A program made the position numbers and the translations under genes. From NCBI GenBank assembly GCA_001972305.1, contig BDDD01001651.1, positions 241,300 through 305,299 on the forward strand: 64,000 nt of DNA, read 5' to 3'. Under the pieces are notes generated by a model. The model worked only from the letters and a program-made list of their open reading frames with translations, had not been told where the DNA came from and searched no databases. Positions 12,312 to 23,978 of the stretch are shown here, in pieces. This DNA is from Cephalotus follicularis. Its lineage: Eukaryota; Streptophyta; Magnoliopsida; Oxalidales; Cephalotaceae. Numbering within the stretch: position 1 is the first letter of the stretch; every line of letters starts with the position of its first letter.

Positions 12312-14702
12312 CCACCCTAGAGTTTTGAGAGTGTGACACCTCGTGTCACTTTTACGAGGTCGATGTGCATGACGTAAGCATAGTATTATTTTTTATTGTT
12401 ATTATTGTTATTATAACACTAATATTATTATTATTTAAAAAAAAAACACGTCGGGCGTGTCTAGAAGGAGCTAGACGCGCCTGGCAATTAAAACAAAAAA
12501 AAGGGGGGCTCGGGCGCATAGCGCTCAAGAATGAGAAAGAGAACAGAGAGGGAGAGAGTTGAGACAGAGAGAGTGAGAACACGGGAGAGAGAGATGGAGA
12601 GATGCCGGAGAAGAGACGCCGGGAATCGCGAGGCACCGGGAAGAGCGGCGCGGGTCTTCCTTCACCCGCCGGTAAGCCTCCTTCCTCCTCTTTTTTCTTC
12701 TTTCTCTTCCTTTCTTCTTCATCTGCCGACACTGCCGGCTCTCCTCCGCCGCCGTTTTGCGCCCGGGTTGGGCCGATCATGGCCTAGAAGACCACCTCTT
12801 TCCATTTCAGTGGTAGTTGAGGCGTGATTCGGCCAGAGGTGACGGTGGAGACAACTAAACAAGTTGACTCGCTGTCGCCTCTACCGCCACTTTTGGCGGT
12901 GATTCCCGGCGAGTCTCGGTCAGCAAAGCATAGACCGGACCTTGTGGAGGCCAGGGGTGGTGAGACCGGAGCAATGGCGTCTCGGCCGGAGCTCTGGCGC
13001 GGCGGCAGCCGCCGATTCTCGGTGATTTACGGGCGGAGATGTGTAGGCCTGGTTGTTTTATGACTTATGTGTGAAGTGGCTATATTTGTTGGATGACCGA
13101 CGAGTTGACTCAGTAAGTCAACTCACTGCCGGCGGTGGCTGCCTAATTCCGGGCGAGTCACAGTGAGTTTCGGTCAGTAATGTGTTGAGCAGCAATTATG
13201 GAGGCTCGGTTTTGGGAGTCATCGGAACTTCGGCAGGTTGGCCGGAGTTCCAATTACGATTGATTATGTTTCCTATGAATACGTTGTAACGATACGTGCT
13301 ATGTTTATGCAGCGTGAAGGATGGTAGAATTTCGAAACGATGATGAGAACCGACGACCTGTTCAAAGCTTAACGGGGTTAGTCCGTGGAAGTATCGGCTA
13401 TGATATTGTGAGTAGAACATATCCTTCCTTTATCTTATTTGAGTTTGAAATTCGTTGATGATTGTTGTGTGCTTTATTACAATTCTTAACTATCATGTGA
13501 TTTGTTTATAATCTGATTTGGAGTTTATTTCTATACTTGTTGATAGCCTTCGTTGCTTGATTTTATCATACGATATGATTTGTGATATGTTGATTCCATA
13601 ATTGTTCTTGGAATCCATTATCGGTATTTCGATTTAATGTTCATATTGATATGACTTGTTGATAATCGAATTGAAATCAATCCCTTAATCGTTTACTTTG
13701 AGCCCACTGTTGGTATTCCGATTGAATGTTCATATTGATATGAGATCTTGTGATTGTATATTCATTTCACCTCGCGATGTCGTATCCGCATTGGCTCCTG
13801 CGGACATATATTGTTTTTGTTATCACTGTTATATTCATTCTAGATTCGTATCGTCATGTTTGAGTTTTGTTGCTGGGTATGTGCCCTTTGGAGTTCTATC
13901 ATGAGATGACTATTGAGGGCCGGATTTGTTTATTTGGATTGGTTCCCTTATTGTTATACTTGAGCATGGTTGTTGATACCGTTGAGCAATTCCTATCTTT
14001 TGCTAAAAAGGGTTGTTATGAGGCAACGTGCCTTTGTACTTTTCATTGGACCTTCATTTTCTCTATTTCATTACTTAAGAGTCATGTTGTTCATATGTGC
14101 CCGGTTTACTTATGATTGGGTTATTGTTCGGAAATTGTATCCAGTTGTCTTTTGTGACGTATTCATGATTGTGATGTGATTCCGAGCAGTTATATGCTCG
14201 ATGCTCTGGGTGACTTGGTCACCTTCTCACACTTGTGACATTGTGACTTGTTATGTTATACCGTGTTATACTCTGATGCTGGGTACCGGCATTATGGTTC
14301 TTCTAGTCCAAGGAGAGGTACATGTTCGACGCTCAATTCTACTTAGCAGGCCCATTGGTCTATGATGGGGTGTTAGGTGGGAACTACCCCCGGATTCCAT
14401 ATCTGGATCTGCAGCATAATATTGTCTATGATGGTATACTGAGTGTGAGTGCAGCAGAGATGCTCCATTACCCTCCTATTGGACTGTATTTGATTGCTGA
14501 TATATATATATATATATATATTGCACGCGGTCCCTCGGATGAGGTTGAGTGTGCGTGCGGGTTTTTCGGACGATGGGTGGGTCCGTGCACTGATCATGTC
14601 GGCCCCTCGTTCGAGGCAGAGGTAGGCACTCTATACCGGTGTATGATGGATGATGATCACATCCTGTAGCCTTACCTAGTATTATCGCTGCAGCGGTTAT
14701 GT

Positions 14703-14795
14703 TATGACGCCATGTGATTTGGCGGGGATATGATATGACGCCATGTGATTTGGCGGGGATATGATATGACGCCATGTGATTTGGCGGGGATATGA
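14703..14795. repeat. Three tandem 31-bp units
   Basis: Unit TATGACGCCATGTGATTTGG followed by CGGGGATATGA, repeated three times with essentially no difference. It lies within the large LTR. Confidence 0.95.
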
Positions 14796-15047
14796 GACAG
14801 TGATAGGATTGGTACCAGCATCCCCTTATATTTGTTGTTTATGATTCTTCGGGCACATATTACATTCTTGAGATTGATATTGTCATGATCGTATCTTTTA
14901 GCTTGATATGCAGATACTTGATATTGTTGTGACCTACATTTATTTGATTATTGTTTTGAGTATGATATTTGTTCAGCGGACTTGTTGAGTCATTTGTTAG
15001 TTCATTGAAGTCTTGCTATTGGGCTATTCATGATTGTTGATCACGTC

Positions 15048-16714
15048 TGTGACATCCGTGTCCTTGTACGGTCTGTGTCTGTGAGCCTACGGGGCTTCTG
15101 TCTATCTGTCTGTTTGTTAGTCTGTTTTTCTGACAATTGTTGCATATGCATCACGTCATTTATAAATTTTTACCATTTCGATTTCATTATGATGGTTTTC
15201 CGCGTAATAACTAAGTTTTATCTGCTTAAAAATTTAATGATGTTTTTTCTGAAACTGCTGCTGATTTCAGAAAATAGGCCAAGTGGTATGTCCTAAACAT
15301 CAATTTCTGTCCGTAACGGTTAAATTCTGGGCAAAAACCCAGTCCGTTTTGAGTTGAATATATATGAGAAATTACAAATTTTTTGGCATTTTTTGCCATT
15401 TCTCTCTCCTGATCTCTCTCTCTCTCTCTGCTCCTGCCGCCGGCGTCAGAGCCGATCTGACGCCGACGAGGGTATCGGTCGAACCGTCGTCACCTCCCGA
15501 TCACGCCAATCCCCACCATCGCGCCGGCAACCGCGCCGTTTGCGCGCCGTGACCTCTTCTCTCTCTCGGCTATTTTCCTTCGTTCTGGCGTCTCCGGTGG
15601 TCGTCACGGCAAGGCGAGCCCAGATTCGGACTCCTGGCGTCACGGCCGTTCGAACGGTGTTGGCCTCGACCAGTGACGACGTCAGAAATGTCGACCGCCG
15701 GCGAAGGCAGCCGCGGTCAACGCGGTCGTTCCGGCCAAATGCGGTGCCGCCTGACCCAACGCGCCCCAGATCTAAATTTCTGATGATTTTGAATCTGTTT
15801 GAAGGGAATGATCTGTTTTCTGATCTGGTTTTCTGCTGTTTTTTGAAAACTTTGGTTTTATAAACCGTTTCTGAAATTATATCTGTTATGTGGTTTTAAT
15901 CTGTTTTATGAATCCGATTCTGGATTTTTGTCATGTTTATGAAGTTTTGGGTTTTAGTTGTTTTACTTTTGTTTATATCTTTTCTGTAAAAATGTTTATA
16001 TGCGAACAAAAACTCTGCGGAGTCTTTTTGTTCCATCTCACTAATCCTGTGGACTAACTCTCTCTCTTCTGTTTTCTGTTTTTAGTTCTGACAGGTTAGT
16101 CTGCTGCACTCTGTCAGCTGGAGTCTGTTTGTCTGCTGAGGTGAGACCACATAAAGGGCATGCTACCAGAGTCACATATGCATAGCATACTGCATCAATG
16201 TTTTTAAATTCTGCATTGCTTATATGTTTATATAACTGTTCTGTTTTCATTTAAAAAGGGTTGAACCCTATTGAAGTTTTAAGTTTTGTTAATACGGTTG
16301 AGGGAGGGCCCAACCCATTACTTGTTTCTGTTTAAATTGTGATCTGCTGAGGGCTGAGCTCATTTTATAAACTGTTTCCTCCTTTGGGAGTGTGGTATGT
16401 TGAGGGCTGAGCCCATTACAAACTGTTTTCTCCTTCGGGAGTGTGATTTTTATAAACTGTGTTTTTCTTTACAGGGGGCATAGTCCTATAAACGAATACT
16501 ACATGCCCGATTTTTGTAAAATTTTAAGAGTTAGAATTATTTTTAAGTTTTTCAAGAAATTTTCTGTTTTCTTTCTGTTTTGAAGAACTTTCTGTTTAAA
16601 AATGCTTTTTTCTGAATCTTTGTTCTGCTGAACCTACGAGGTGAGTCTCTGATGGGAGGCTTGGCCTCGTAGCGGGCACGACGGATTCCAGCGGGGCTGG
16701 GTACGGGCGTGACA
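15048..16714 (+). mobile_element. Nested solo LTR, 1.67 kb
   Basis: It starts TGTGACATCCGTGTCC and ends GGGCGTGACA. It is the same family as 9440-12311 but in the opposite orientation. The flanks are ACGTC (15043-15047) and ACATC (16715-16719), a 4-of-5 match consistent with an aged target duplication. A TATA-like GAATATATATGAG near 15356 precedes a (TC)n tract (15413-15430) and a GC-rich stretch to 15770. This suggests promoter and leader and supports plus orientation. The 169-codon frame at 15354-15863 crosses this leader and has no domain. Confidence 0.8.
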
Positions 16715-17945
16715 ACATCCGTGATTCTTGATATGTTTATGTACTCGGATTTTATTGTACTTGGGGAGTCTTGAGCCTTGAGTTTGTTCAACAACACTTT
16801 CATCGTTGGTTTCCGAGTTTCATTTATAAAGTTTGTTAATGTCTATGTTCATGATTGTGGAATTGATTGTCGAGTAATCACTTGATCATTGAGATTGTTC
16901 TATGGATTCATATGCTAATTGTATTGTTGAGTTATAGCGTTTCTTTTATGTATCAAGATCTCCTTCCCAGATTTCTTTTACACTTATGATTCTCATTTAC
17001 ATCGTAGATTGTATTTATATTTGTGGATTTCGTTTTCATATCGAGAATATCTATATCCCTTTGTGATCTCGTTATCATTTGTGACCTCGATATCTCTTGT
17101 GATCTCGATATCTTTTGTGATCTTTGATTTCTTTTCTCGCCTTAGATTTACATTGCATTATACTTTCAGCTTATATCATTTCTCTTTTTATTCGGTATAT
17201 AGTTATGGGAGATGTATTTGTTGTTTCTACTCACTTAGTCATTTGGACTAACCCCCCTCTCTTTTCTTTCCCTTCCAAATAAAGACAAGATGGTAAGTGA
17301 TTGCTAGTTTGTTGCTGTTGATGATTGACCACGGAGGCAGGGCATGCTACCAGGATTTTAACACATGCATAGCATACTACATCAGCAATTAAATTACGCA
17401 TTTACTCATGTTTTATATTAATGATTTTATTTTATGGTTTTGCTTTTAAAAGGGCCGAGCCCTATAGATTTACTTTTATTGCTTGTTGAAATGGTTGAGG
17501 CTGAGCCCAACCCATATTTACTGCTTTAAAAATGTGGTTTTCTGAGGGCTGAGCCCATTTTAAAACTATTGATTCCTCCTTCGGGAGTGTGTATATAAAC
17601 TGTGTTTTTCTTTACAGGGGGCATAGTCCTATAAACAGATACTACATGTCTGATTTTCGTAAAAATTTAAGAGTTAGAAAAATTTTCAAAGTTTTGGAAA
17701 CGTTTAACTTTTTGATTTCCAAGTTTAAAGTGAGTTTTATATAAACCATGTGGTGACTTCCGAAAGGAAGTTGTCATGTGGAACGTCATATCCGTTCTCG
17801 GTATAATATCGGTTGTTGTAGGGAACGGGTGTGACAGAGAGAATATCCGTACTTAAACTTATTTTTTTATTCATTGAATAATGAATTACAAAATAGGAAT
17901 TGATCTCTCCTTTTTTAAATCCCTCTGGTCTTAAATATTGGAATG

Positions 17946-18691
17946 TGTTGATACAGAAATTCTTCCCTCAACAGTACCCCACGTGTAAGGGCTTGATTTG
18001 TTTAGGGAAACGCGGTATCAGTGCTCCGAGGTGAAGGTAGAAGATGGTTATGAATGTTTTCCCTGCACAGAGGAGGACCAGGAGGTTGTTCTCCCGGGGA
18101 CACTCCGACGCTCAAGTTAGACCTTTGCACAGTGAAAATAGGGTTCTTTGAGAGTAAAAATGGCTGACTTGAGATATGTGTTTGATTCTTGTATTTATAG
18201 TGCTGGTTTGTAACTGTCTGAGCGTGAAGTGCGGAGGTGATAGCTGTCCCCTAAGGAAATGCCGAGGATATCGGAATTTCCCCTATCTTCACATGATTTG
18301 TCGCTACTTTCCTTGCTGGTAGTTGACTGTATCTTATCTTCCATATTTGGAAGAGATGAATCCCTGAAAAGTAGGCTGGTTTTATGGTCTCGTTCTGTCG
18401 AGGACGAGGAGAAAAAGACTTCTGGTCATTTATCTTCTTTAAGATCTTCAAGTTCCATGGCTTCTTTTAGGGCTGACGCCTGAAGTAGTAGTCCCTCTGC
18501 CAAACTGCCGAGGAAGGTATCTGCTAAAGTGCAGATGAGGAGGAAGACCTTTGGCTTGGTCCTCCGCACCAATGCTGGGAAAAAGGTCCTCGACACTTAT
18601 GCCGAGGAGGGTGGATTCTACAACACCACTAATGGGGAGTTCCTTGGCACTGATGTCGAGGAGGATGTCTCCACCTGCTCATTGACGGATT
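17946..18691 (-). mobile_element. Short-family LTR, left part (split by the hAT-Copia insertion)
   Basis: It starts TGTTGATACAGAAATTC on the plus strand and shares CTCAACAGTACCCCACGTGT and GGGGACACTCCGACGCTC segments with 28666-29246 and, more distantly, 23979-24511. In the minus sense this is the LTR 3' end. The other end of the same LTR is at 23300-23360. The part from about 18300 to 18690 is longer than in the short copies and has no match I can see elsewhere in the window. Confidence 0.65.
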
Positions 18692-18772
18692 TAAAGGGGG
18701 GCAGGCAGGGGCCATGGCCCCCCCAATATTTTATAATTTTTTTTAATATATATATTTTATATATGAAAATGG

Positions 18773-19575
18773 TTATTTAGATGGCCCCTCCAATTTTTTT
18801 GTAAATTTTTTTAGTATATATATTTTATATATAGAATGAGTTGTTTAGAATATTAATTGACCCATCACTTTTTACTTAATTTTTATTAGTTTATTAGTTA
18901 TGTTTTTATTGGACTTTAGATAGGTAAAAAAAAGCCCACATCCAACCAATAAAAACAAAGAAGTAAGATAAGTTAAAAAGTGCTCTTGACTCTTCACTTG
19001 CTTTGAAGTCTTTCACTCAGCAACAACAAGTAAAGGTAAGTTATGTGTTCATTGTTAAACTATTCAATTAAGTTGTTATAAACTAATTGAGTGATTCTCA
19101 TTTAATTTTCTTTGTGATTTTTTTTTACCTTAATTGTTTTATTTGCAATCTTAGTGTTATTATTGTTAATAAAAGTTATTTGGATGGCCCCTCCAATTTT
19201 TTTGTAAATTTTTTTAGTATATATATTTTATATATAGAATAAGTTGTTTAGAATATTAATTGACCCATCACTTTTGACTTAATTTTTATTAGTTTATTAG
19301 TTATGTTTTTATTGGACTTTAGATAGGTAAAAAAAGCCCACATCCAACCAATAAAAACAAAACAGTAAGATAAGTTAAAAACTGTTCTTGACTCTTCACT
19401 TGCTTTGAAATCTTTCATTCAGCAACAACAAGTAAAGGTAAGTTATGTGTTCATTGTTAAACTATTCAATTAAGTTGTTATAAACTGATTGAGTGATTCT
19501 CATTTAATTTTCTTTGTGATTTTTTTTTACCTTAATTGTTTTATTTGCAATCTTAGTGTTATTATTGTTAATAAA
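18773..19575 (+). repeat. Tandem 403-bp duplication of the hAT 5' region
   Basis: Units at 18773-19175 and 19176-19575 differ at only a handful of bases. Each contains TATATATTTTATATATAG and the AACAACAAGTAAAGGTAAGT segment, which has a splice-donor-like GTAAGT. The promoter/first-exon region of the transposase gene is thus present twice. A partial third copy of the unit's beginning may be seen at 18714-18772. Confidence 0.85.
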
Positions 19576-19693
19576 TCCCTAATAGACATAAATTATACAA
19601 TGATTTTCTTTTATAGTTATTTTATGAATCAATGTGTTAGATGATTATATGAAAAATATTTTTCAGGTTGAAAGATTGAAGAAAGTTTAAATT

Positions 19694-21841
19694 ATGGGCA
19701 AGTCATCTACTATTGATGCATTTTTCAAGAAAAAAATTCATCAAAGTCTTAGTTCAGAAAATAGTCCAACTCTCTCTACAGCTCCTATTGATTCTAATGC
19801 TCAAAGTAATGATTATCAATAACGTCCTTCTAAAGTTCCAAGATTTGAATCAGAAAAAATAGATATCTCTTCTATAGAGCGTGATCCGGGGTTACGTCGT
19901 CCAATATGGGAGTATCCTATTGGGCAAAGAGATGAGATTCGACGTTGCTACATTAGAGCCAAACCATATCAGCCTATGTTATCAAAATATCCACCATCCG
20001 GTCCTACTAATCATCTTCGGCACTTTCAAACTTCTTGGTTTCAGCAATTTTCAGGTTGGTTAGAATATTCCCCTACCGTAGATGCAGCATTTTGTTTACC
20101 ATGCTATGTCTTTTCTTGTAAACCAAATAATCGTTATGGAGCTGATGCATTAACTGTGAAAGGATTTCGAAATTGGAAGAAAGTTAATGATGGGAAAAAA
20201 TGTGCATTTCTAAATCATGTTGGTAGCTCTCCTAATTCACCGCATAATATTGCTGTAAAATCTTGTGATGACTTAATGGCACAATCTCAACACATTGATA
20301 AAGTTCTTGCCAAGCAATCTTCTCAAGAAGTTGCAAATAATCGGTTAAGGTTGAAGGCTTCAGTGGATGCGGTTCGATGGCTCACATTCCAAAATTGTCC
20401 TCTTAGAGGTAATGATGAGAGCATAGATTCAATTAATAGAGGAAATTTTATTGAGATGGTAAAGCTTTTAGCATCTTACAATGAAGATGTTAAAAATATT
20501 GTTTTAGAGAATGCTCCCCAAAATGCTCAATATATAGCCCCAAGCATTCAAAAGGAGATTTTGCATGTTATTGCAAGAAAGGTACGATGCGCAATCCGGG
20601 AGGAAATTAGTGATGCAAAGTTTTGTATTCTTGTTGATGAATCAAGAGACGAATCAAAGAGAGAGCAAATGGCAATTGTTCTTAGATATGTGGATAAAGT
20701 TGGTATTATTCAAGAACGGTTTTTTGACCTTATACATGTTCCTGACACTTCTGCTCTGACTTTGAAAAATGAGATTTCTTCTATGTTTTCTCGACATAAT
20801 CTTGATATTCAAAACCTTCGAGGTCAAGGATATGATGGAGCAAGTAATATGCGAGGTGAATTTAATGGCTTACAAGCTTTATTTTTGAAAGATTGTCCCC
20901 ATGCATATTATGTTCATTGTTTTGCCCATCGTCTTCAATTGGCACTAATTGGAGCATCTAGAGATGTTATTTCTATTCAGAATTTTTTTACAAACTTGTC
21001 TTTCATTATTAATGTTGTTGATGCTTCTAGTAAAAGACATGATGAACTAAGAGCTACTCAAGCTGCTAATATTGCTGAAGCAATTGCTATTCATGAGCTG
21101 CAAACTGGGAGTGGACTTAATCAAATTTGTTCATTGCAACGAACTGGAGATACTCTATGGGGATCTCATTTGAATTCTCTTCGCAGCTTGGTAAGCTTGT
21201 TTGATGCAACTTGCTCAGTCCTTGAAAGTGTTATCTCTGATAAAACAGCACGTTCACAACGTGGTGATGCAGATGCTGCTTTAAACATGTTGACATCTTT
21301 TGAATTTATTTTCAATTTGCATCTTATGAGAGATATTTTGGGAATTACTGATAATTTATGTCGAGCTCTTCAACGTAAGTCTCAAGATATAGTGAATGCA
21401 ATAAATTTAGTATCGTCAACAAAAGCTTTGATTCAGAGGTTAAGGGAATCTGGATGGGATGATCATTTTCAAAATGTGAAATCTTTTTGTGAGCACCATG
21501 ATATAAACATCCCTGATATGAGTGCTCGTTATATTGCTGGTAGAGGTCGATATCGCCCTCAGGATCATCATGTTGATGTTGAGCATCATTATAGAATTGA
21601 TGTATTTACGGCTGCAATTGACTCTCAACTACAAGAGTTAAATAATAGATTCAATGATACTACAATGGAGTTGCTTGTTCTTTGCTCAGCCTTGGATCCT
21701 AGAGATAATTACAAGTTGTTCAAAGTTGATGATATTTGTAAGCTTGCTGCTAAGTTTTATCCCGATGATTTTACTGAACAAGAAAAATTGCATTTACGAA
21801 TTCAGCTGCAACATTATGAGCTTGATGTGCCTAACCATTCA
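19694..21841 (+). pseudogene. hAT transposase (TTF-type zinc finger / ZMYM1-like), broken
   Basis: The likely start is ATG 19694 (MGKSSTIDAFFKKK). Codon 43 (19820-19822) is TAA where a glutamine is expected (CAA to TAA). The frame then stays open to 21901. Visible landmarks are the TTF-type finger region (HFQTSWFQQF ... FCLPCYVFS), the HNIAVKSCDDL segment, a first acidic motif ILVDESRDESK, a second GQGYDGASNMRG, and the HCFAHRLQLAL stretch, all typical of plant TTF-type hAT transposases. Homology ends at YELDVPNHS (about 21840); the C-terminal hAT dimerisation domain is lost. Beyond this the frame runs into antisense Copia gag. With a nonsense codon and no dimerisation domain it should be inactive, although a 641-codon frame from ATG 19976 remains. 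Confidence 0.85.
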
Positions 21842-22272
21842 GTTATACCAATATTCTCATTGTTCATCTTAGACCTCATGTTCTCGAGATCAGTAACTTG
21901 AGGAGTGATTTCCATGTCCTCACGGAACTTGAAATCTAAGAACTTATCCACTAGGTGAGATTTGGATAGCTCCTCCTCTTTTCGGAATTGAGCGTCTAAA
22001 TTGTCCCATATTTTCTTAGCAGTCTTAAACTTACTATAGGTTTCTGCAAGACGGTCTGATAAACAATTCAACAAGTAATCTCTACAGTAGTCTTCATCAC
22101 TTAACCATTGAGATTCAGAAACATCTTCAGTAGTGTCAGAAAAAGTACTCAAAACAGTATAGAATATCATATTGGATTTCAACCCGAATTGAGTATTACG
22201 CCTCCAAGCGTTGTACTCCGACCCACCAAACGATTGTAATTTAACCATCTTAACAGGAATATATTTATCCAT
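21841..22272 (-). pseudogene. Copia gag, N-terminal part (UBN2-type), truncated
   Basis: The frame begins with ATG at 22272 (MDKYIPVKMVKLQSFGG) and runs to the hAT junction. It shows the plant Copia gag pattern: an F-G-G-S-E-Y-N-A-W entry motif, then LSDRLAETYSKFKTAKKIWD and LVDKFLDFKF. The match stops after NNENIGIT at about 21841; the last ten codons (ending 21814) are antisense hAT sequence. Downstream protease, integrase and reverse transcriptase are absent. It directly follows a Copia LTR/leader on the same strand. Confidence 0.8.
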
Positions 22273-23299
22273 TTCAGCAAATAAATAGATTAAATAATAA
22301 TTAGAACGAGTGCACCTGAATTTTCAACATAAACAGCAACCAAACGGAGCCTCAAAGTCTGAAAAAACAGCAAACTGCCCCACTCTCACGCTGCCGCACG
22401 TGCGCCTCACGTGCCTGGAACCTGCAGTCTCGCCCACGGGCGCGTGCAAGACACGCGCTCGTCTCCTTCCTTCGCTTCGCACGACGCAGATCGGCTAAGA
22501 ATGGAAGTTGGCGCTACCGATGATGACAGGAGACACCGACCACACAGAAGGACCGTCGGACCTCCAAGAGCCAATATCTGGTCTCCCCTGCCTGAGAAAA
22601 CGTCACCGGTGGCCGGAAAAGAGATGGAAACAAGCGGCGGCTACACAACAGATCTCCTCCGTCCGGCAACGGTTGGACGCCGCACCGCCTGGGAAAGAAC
22701 CACCGTGAAGAAACGAGTTAAACCCGACCGGTCCGAGCTTCTGAAGTCAACGGAAACGGCCGGAATAGGAGCTCAAAGATTGCGGCTTTCCGACGCTTTA
22801 GGAAGCTTTTCCGGACGATTCCGGCACCATTTCAGAAAACCAACACCACCAGCAGATTCCTCTCGTCGAGACACCCAATATCCGTACCTCGTTTGCCTCA
22901 AACGGTGACCGGAGCAAAAAATGGCCTTTTTGGACCGTTTTGCCCCTGACGTGAATAATGACCAAACTGCCCCTGTCGTGGAACAGTCGGATTGGACGCA
23001 AAACGAGATATCCACCGATACCAATAACCGCTCGAAATCAGATATAAAACACTGATTAATGCTTCAAGATTGTTGAGGTATTTATCTGTATTAAGAGATG
23101 TTAGTGTGTATAGCTTGAAGCATTACACCCTTTGTATCAAGTTTGGAATACTCCGCAGTGTTGCCTCCAGCTAGCACACTTATATTTATACTAGGGTTTC
23201 ACCTTATTATGGGTTCTAGTCCAGATAGACCCAAGTCTTAGACCTTCACTTATTGGGCTTATATTAAAACATATTAATTAGATACCCAAGTATCCAACA
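22273..23299 (-). mobile_element. Copia 5' LTR and leader
   Basis: On the minus strand it starts TGTTGGATACTTGGGTATC (at 23299), a typical Copia LTR start, and leads into the gag start at 22272. The stretch 22380-22900 is GC-rich with frames on both strands and no domains, as in long Copia leaders. I found no clear initiator-Met primer site, so the LTR/leader boundary is not fixed. The 3' LTR is missing. Confidence 0.65.
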
Positions 23300-23360
23300 T
23301 TGGCTACGCCTACGGAGGACACGTATCATTCTCGGTATGATTTAATTTTTTTCCTTATCA
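23300..23360 (-). mobile_element. Short-family LTR, right part
   Basis: It continues the LTR of 17946-18691. CGGAGGACACGTATCATTC, an AT-rich run and a terminal ...TTATCA correspond to the end of the sister copy at 28666. Flanks are GAATG (17941-17945) and TAATG (23361-23365), a 4-of-5 match. This supports a single LTR copy later split by 4.6 kb of hAT and Copia sequence. Confidence 0.55.
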
Positions 23361-23978
23361 TAATGCATTCTCATGGAGAAAAGTAATATATTGTCAAGTT
23401 CTTCGTCACTTTAGTTAAGTTTCATGCACCTTTTAATTATAATTAATGGATGTACGTAGAATTATATATGAGAAATATATTTCACCTTAAATAGTAATAA
23501 CCTTTTAGACAAGACTACATGTACATAACTAATATAATCATGCATTTCTTCTTGTTAATAATTCTTGCCATAAACTATTTTATGAGAATTTCTATAATGA
23601 GTAATGCTAAACCTATTAATATTTTTATTAACTATTTTTTATTAACACGATGTGTCAAATAATGATAAATGACACGTGAATAATAAAATATTTATTTGAA
23701 TTATATATTGACATATGTCATTTATTGAACATATATATTAATAAAACAAATTTAGTAAAAATGTTACTACAGACTATCAAATTTATATAATTAAACGTTG
23801 GAACCTCCAACTCACCATAGTTCGGTATTTTGAAATACACATTTCTCATGATGTCACGTAAGCATCCAAATCTTTATAAGTTAATTAGTTGAAATTAACG
23901 ATATTTATTTGAAAATTTCCTTTATCATTGCTGAGAAGATATCACACATATTAAAATCTTTATCCTCACAATCATATT
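23361..23978. other. AT-rich spacer
   Basis: No gene seen. 23600-23770 has inverted AT-rich segments with ATGTGTCAAATAATGATAAA and ATATGTCATTTATT-like arms, possibly a decayed MITE. Confidence 0.4.

Larger units (their letters stand above)
12332..17836 (+). mobile_element. Large solo LTR containing a nested LTR
   Basis: It starts TGTGACACCTCGTGTC and ends GAACGGGTGTGACA and is flanked by 5-bp repeats GAGAG (12327-12331 and 17837-17841). After removal of the nested LTR at 15048-16714 it is about 3.8 kb. A GA-rich, then GC-rich leader lies at 12530-13060. Its right part (17330-17700) is related to 16130-16560 of the nested LTR, sharing GGCATGCTACCAG and CTCCTTCGGGAGTGTG, so the two belong to related families. 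No retroviral-type protein domains are found. Frames at 12352-13063 and 13698-14179 are chance frames in the leader and in AT-rich sequence. Confidence 0.8.
18692..21841 (+). mobile_element. hAT element (TTF/ZMYM-type), 3' end missing
   Basis: The left end begins with a G/C-rich stretch (GGGGGGCAGGCAGGGGCC) like hAT elements of this family. A 403-bp duplication of the 5' region and then the transposase gene follow. The element stops abruptly around 21841, where sequence switches to a Copia gag in the opposite orientation. No right terminal inverted repeat or 8-bp target duplication can be found. It is therefore immobile. Confidence 0.75.

Noticed and set aside
12352-13063. Frames of up to 142 codons with Ser/Leu- or Arg/Glu-rich translation
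   Set aside because: Low-complexity purine/pyrimidine tracts in the leader of a solo LTR.
15354-15863. 169-codon frame
   Set aside because: Crosses the TATA-like box and leader of the nested LTR; no recognisable domain.
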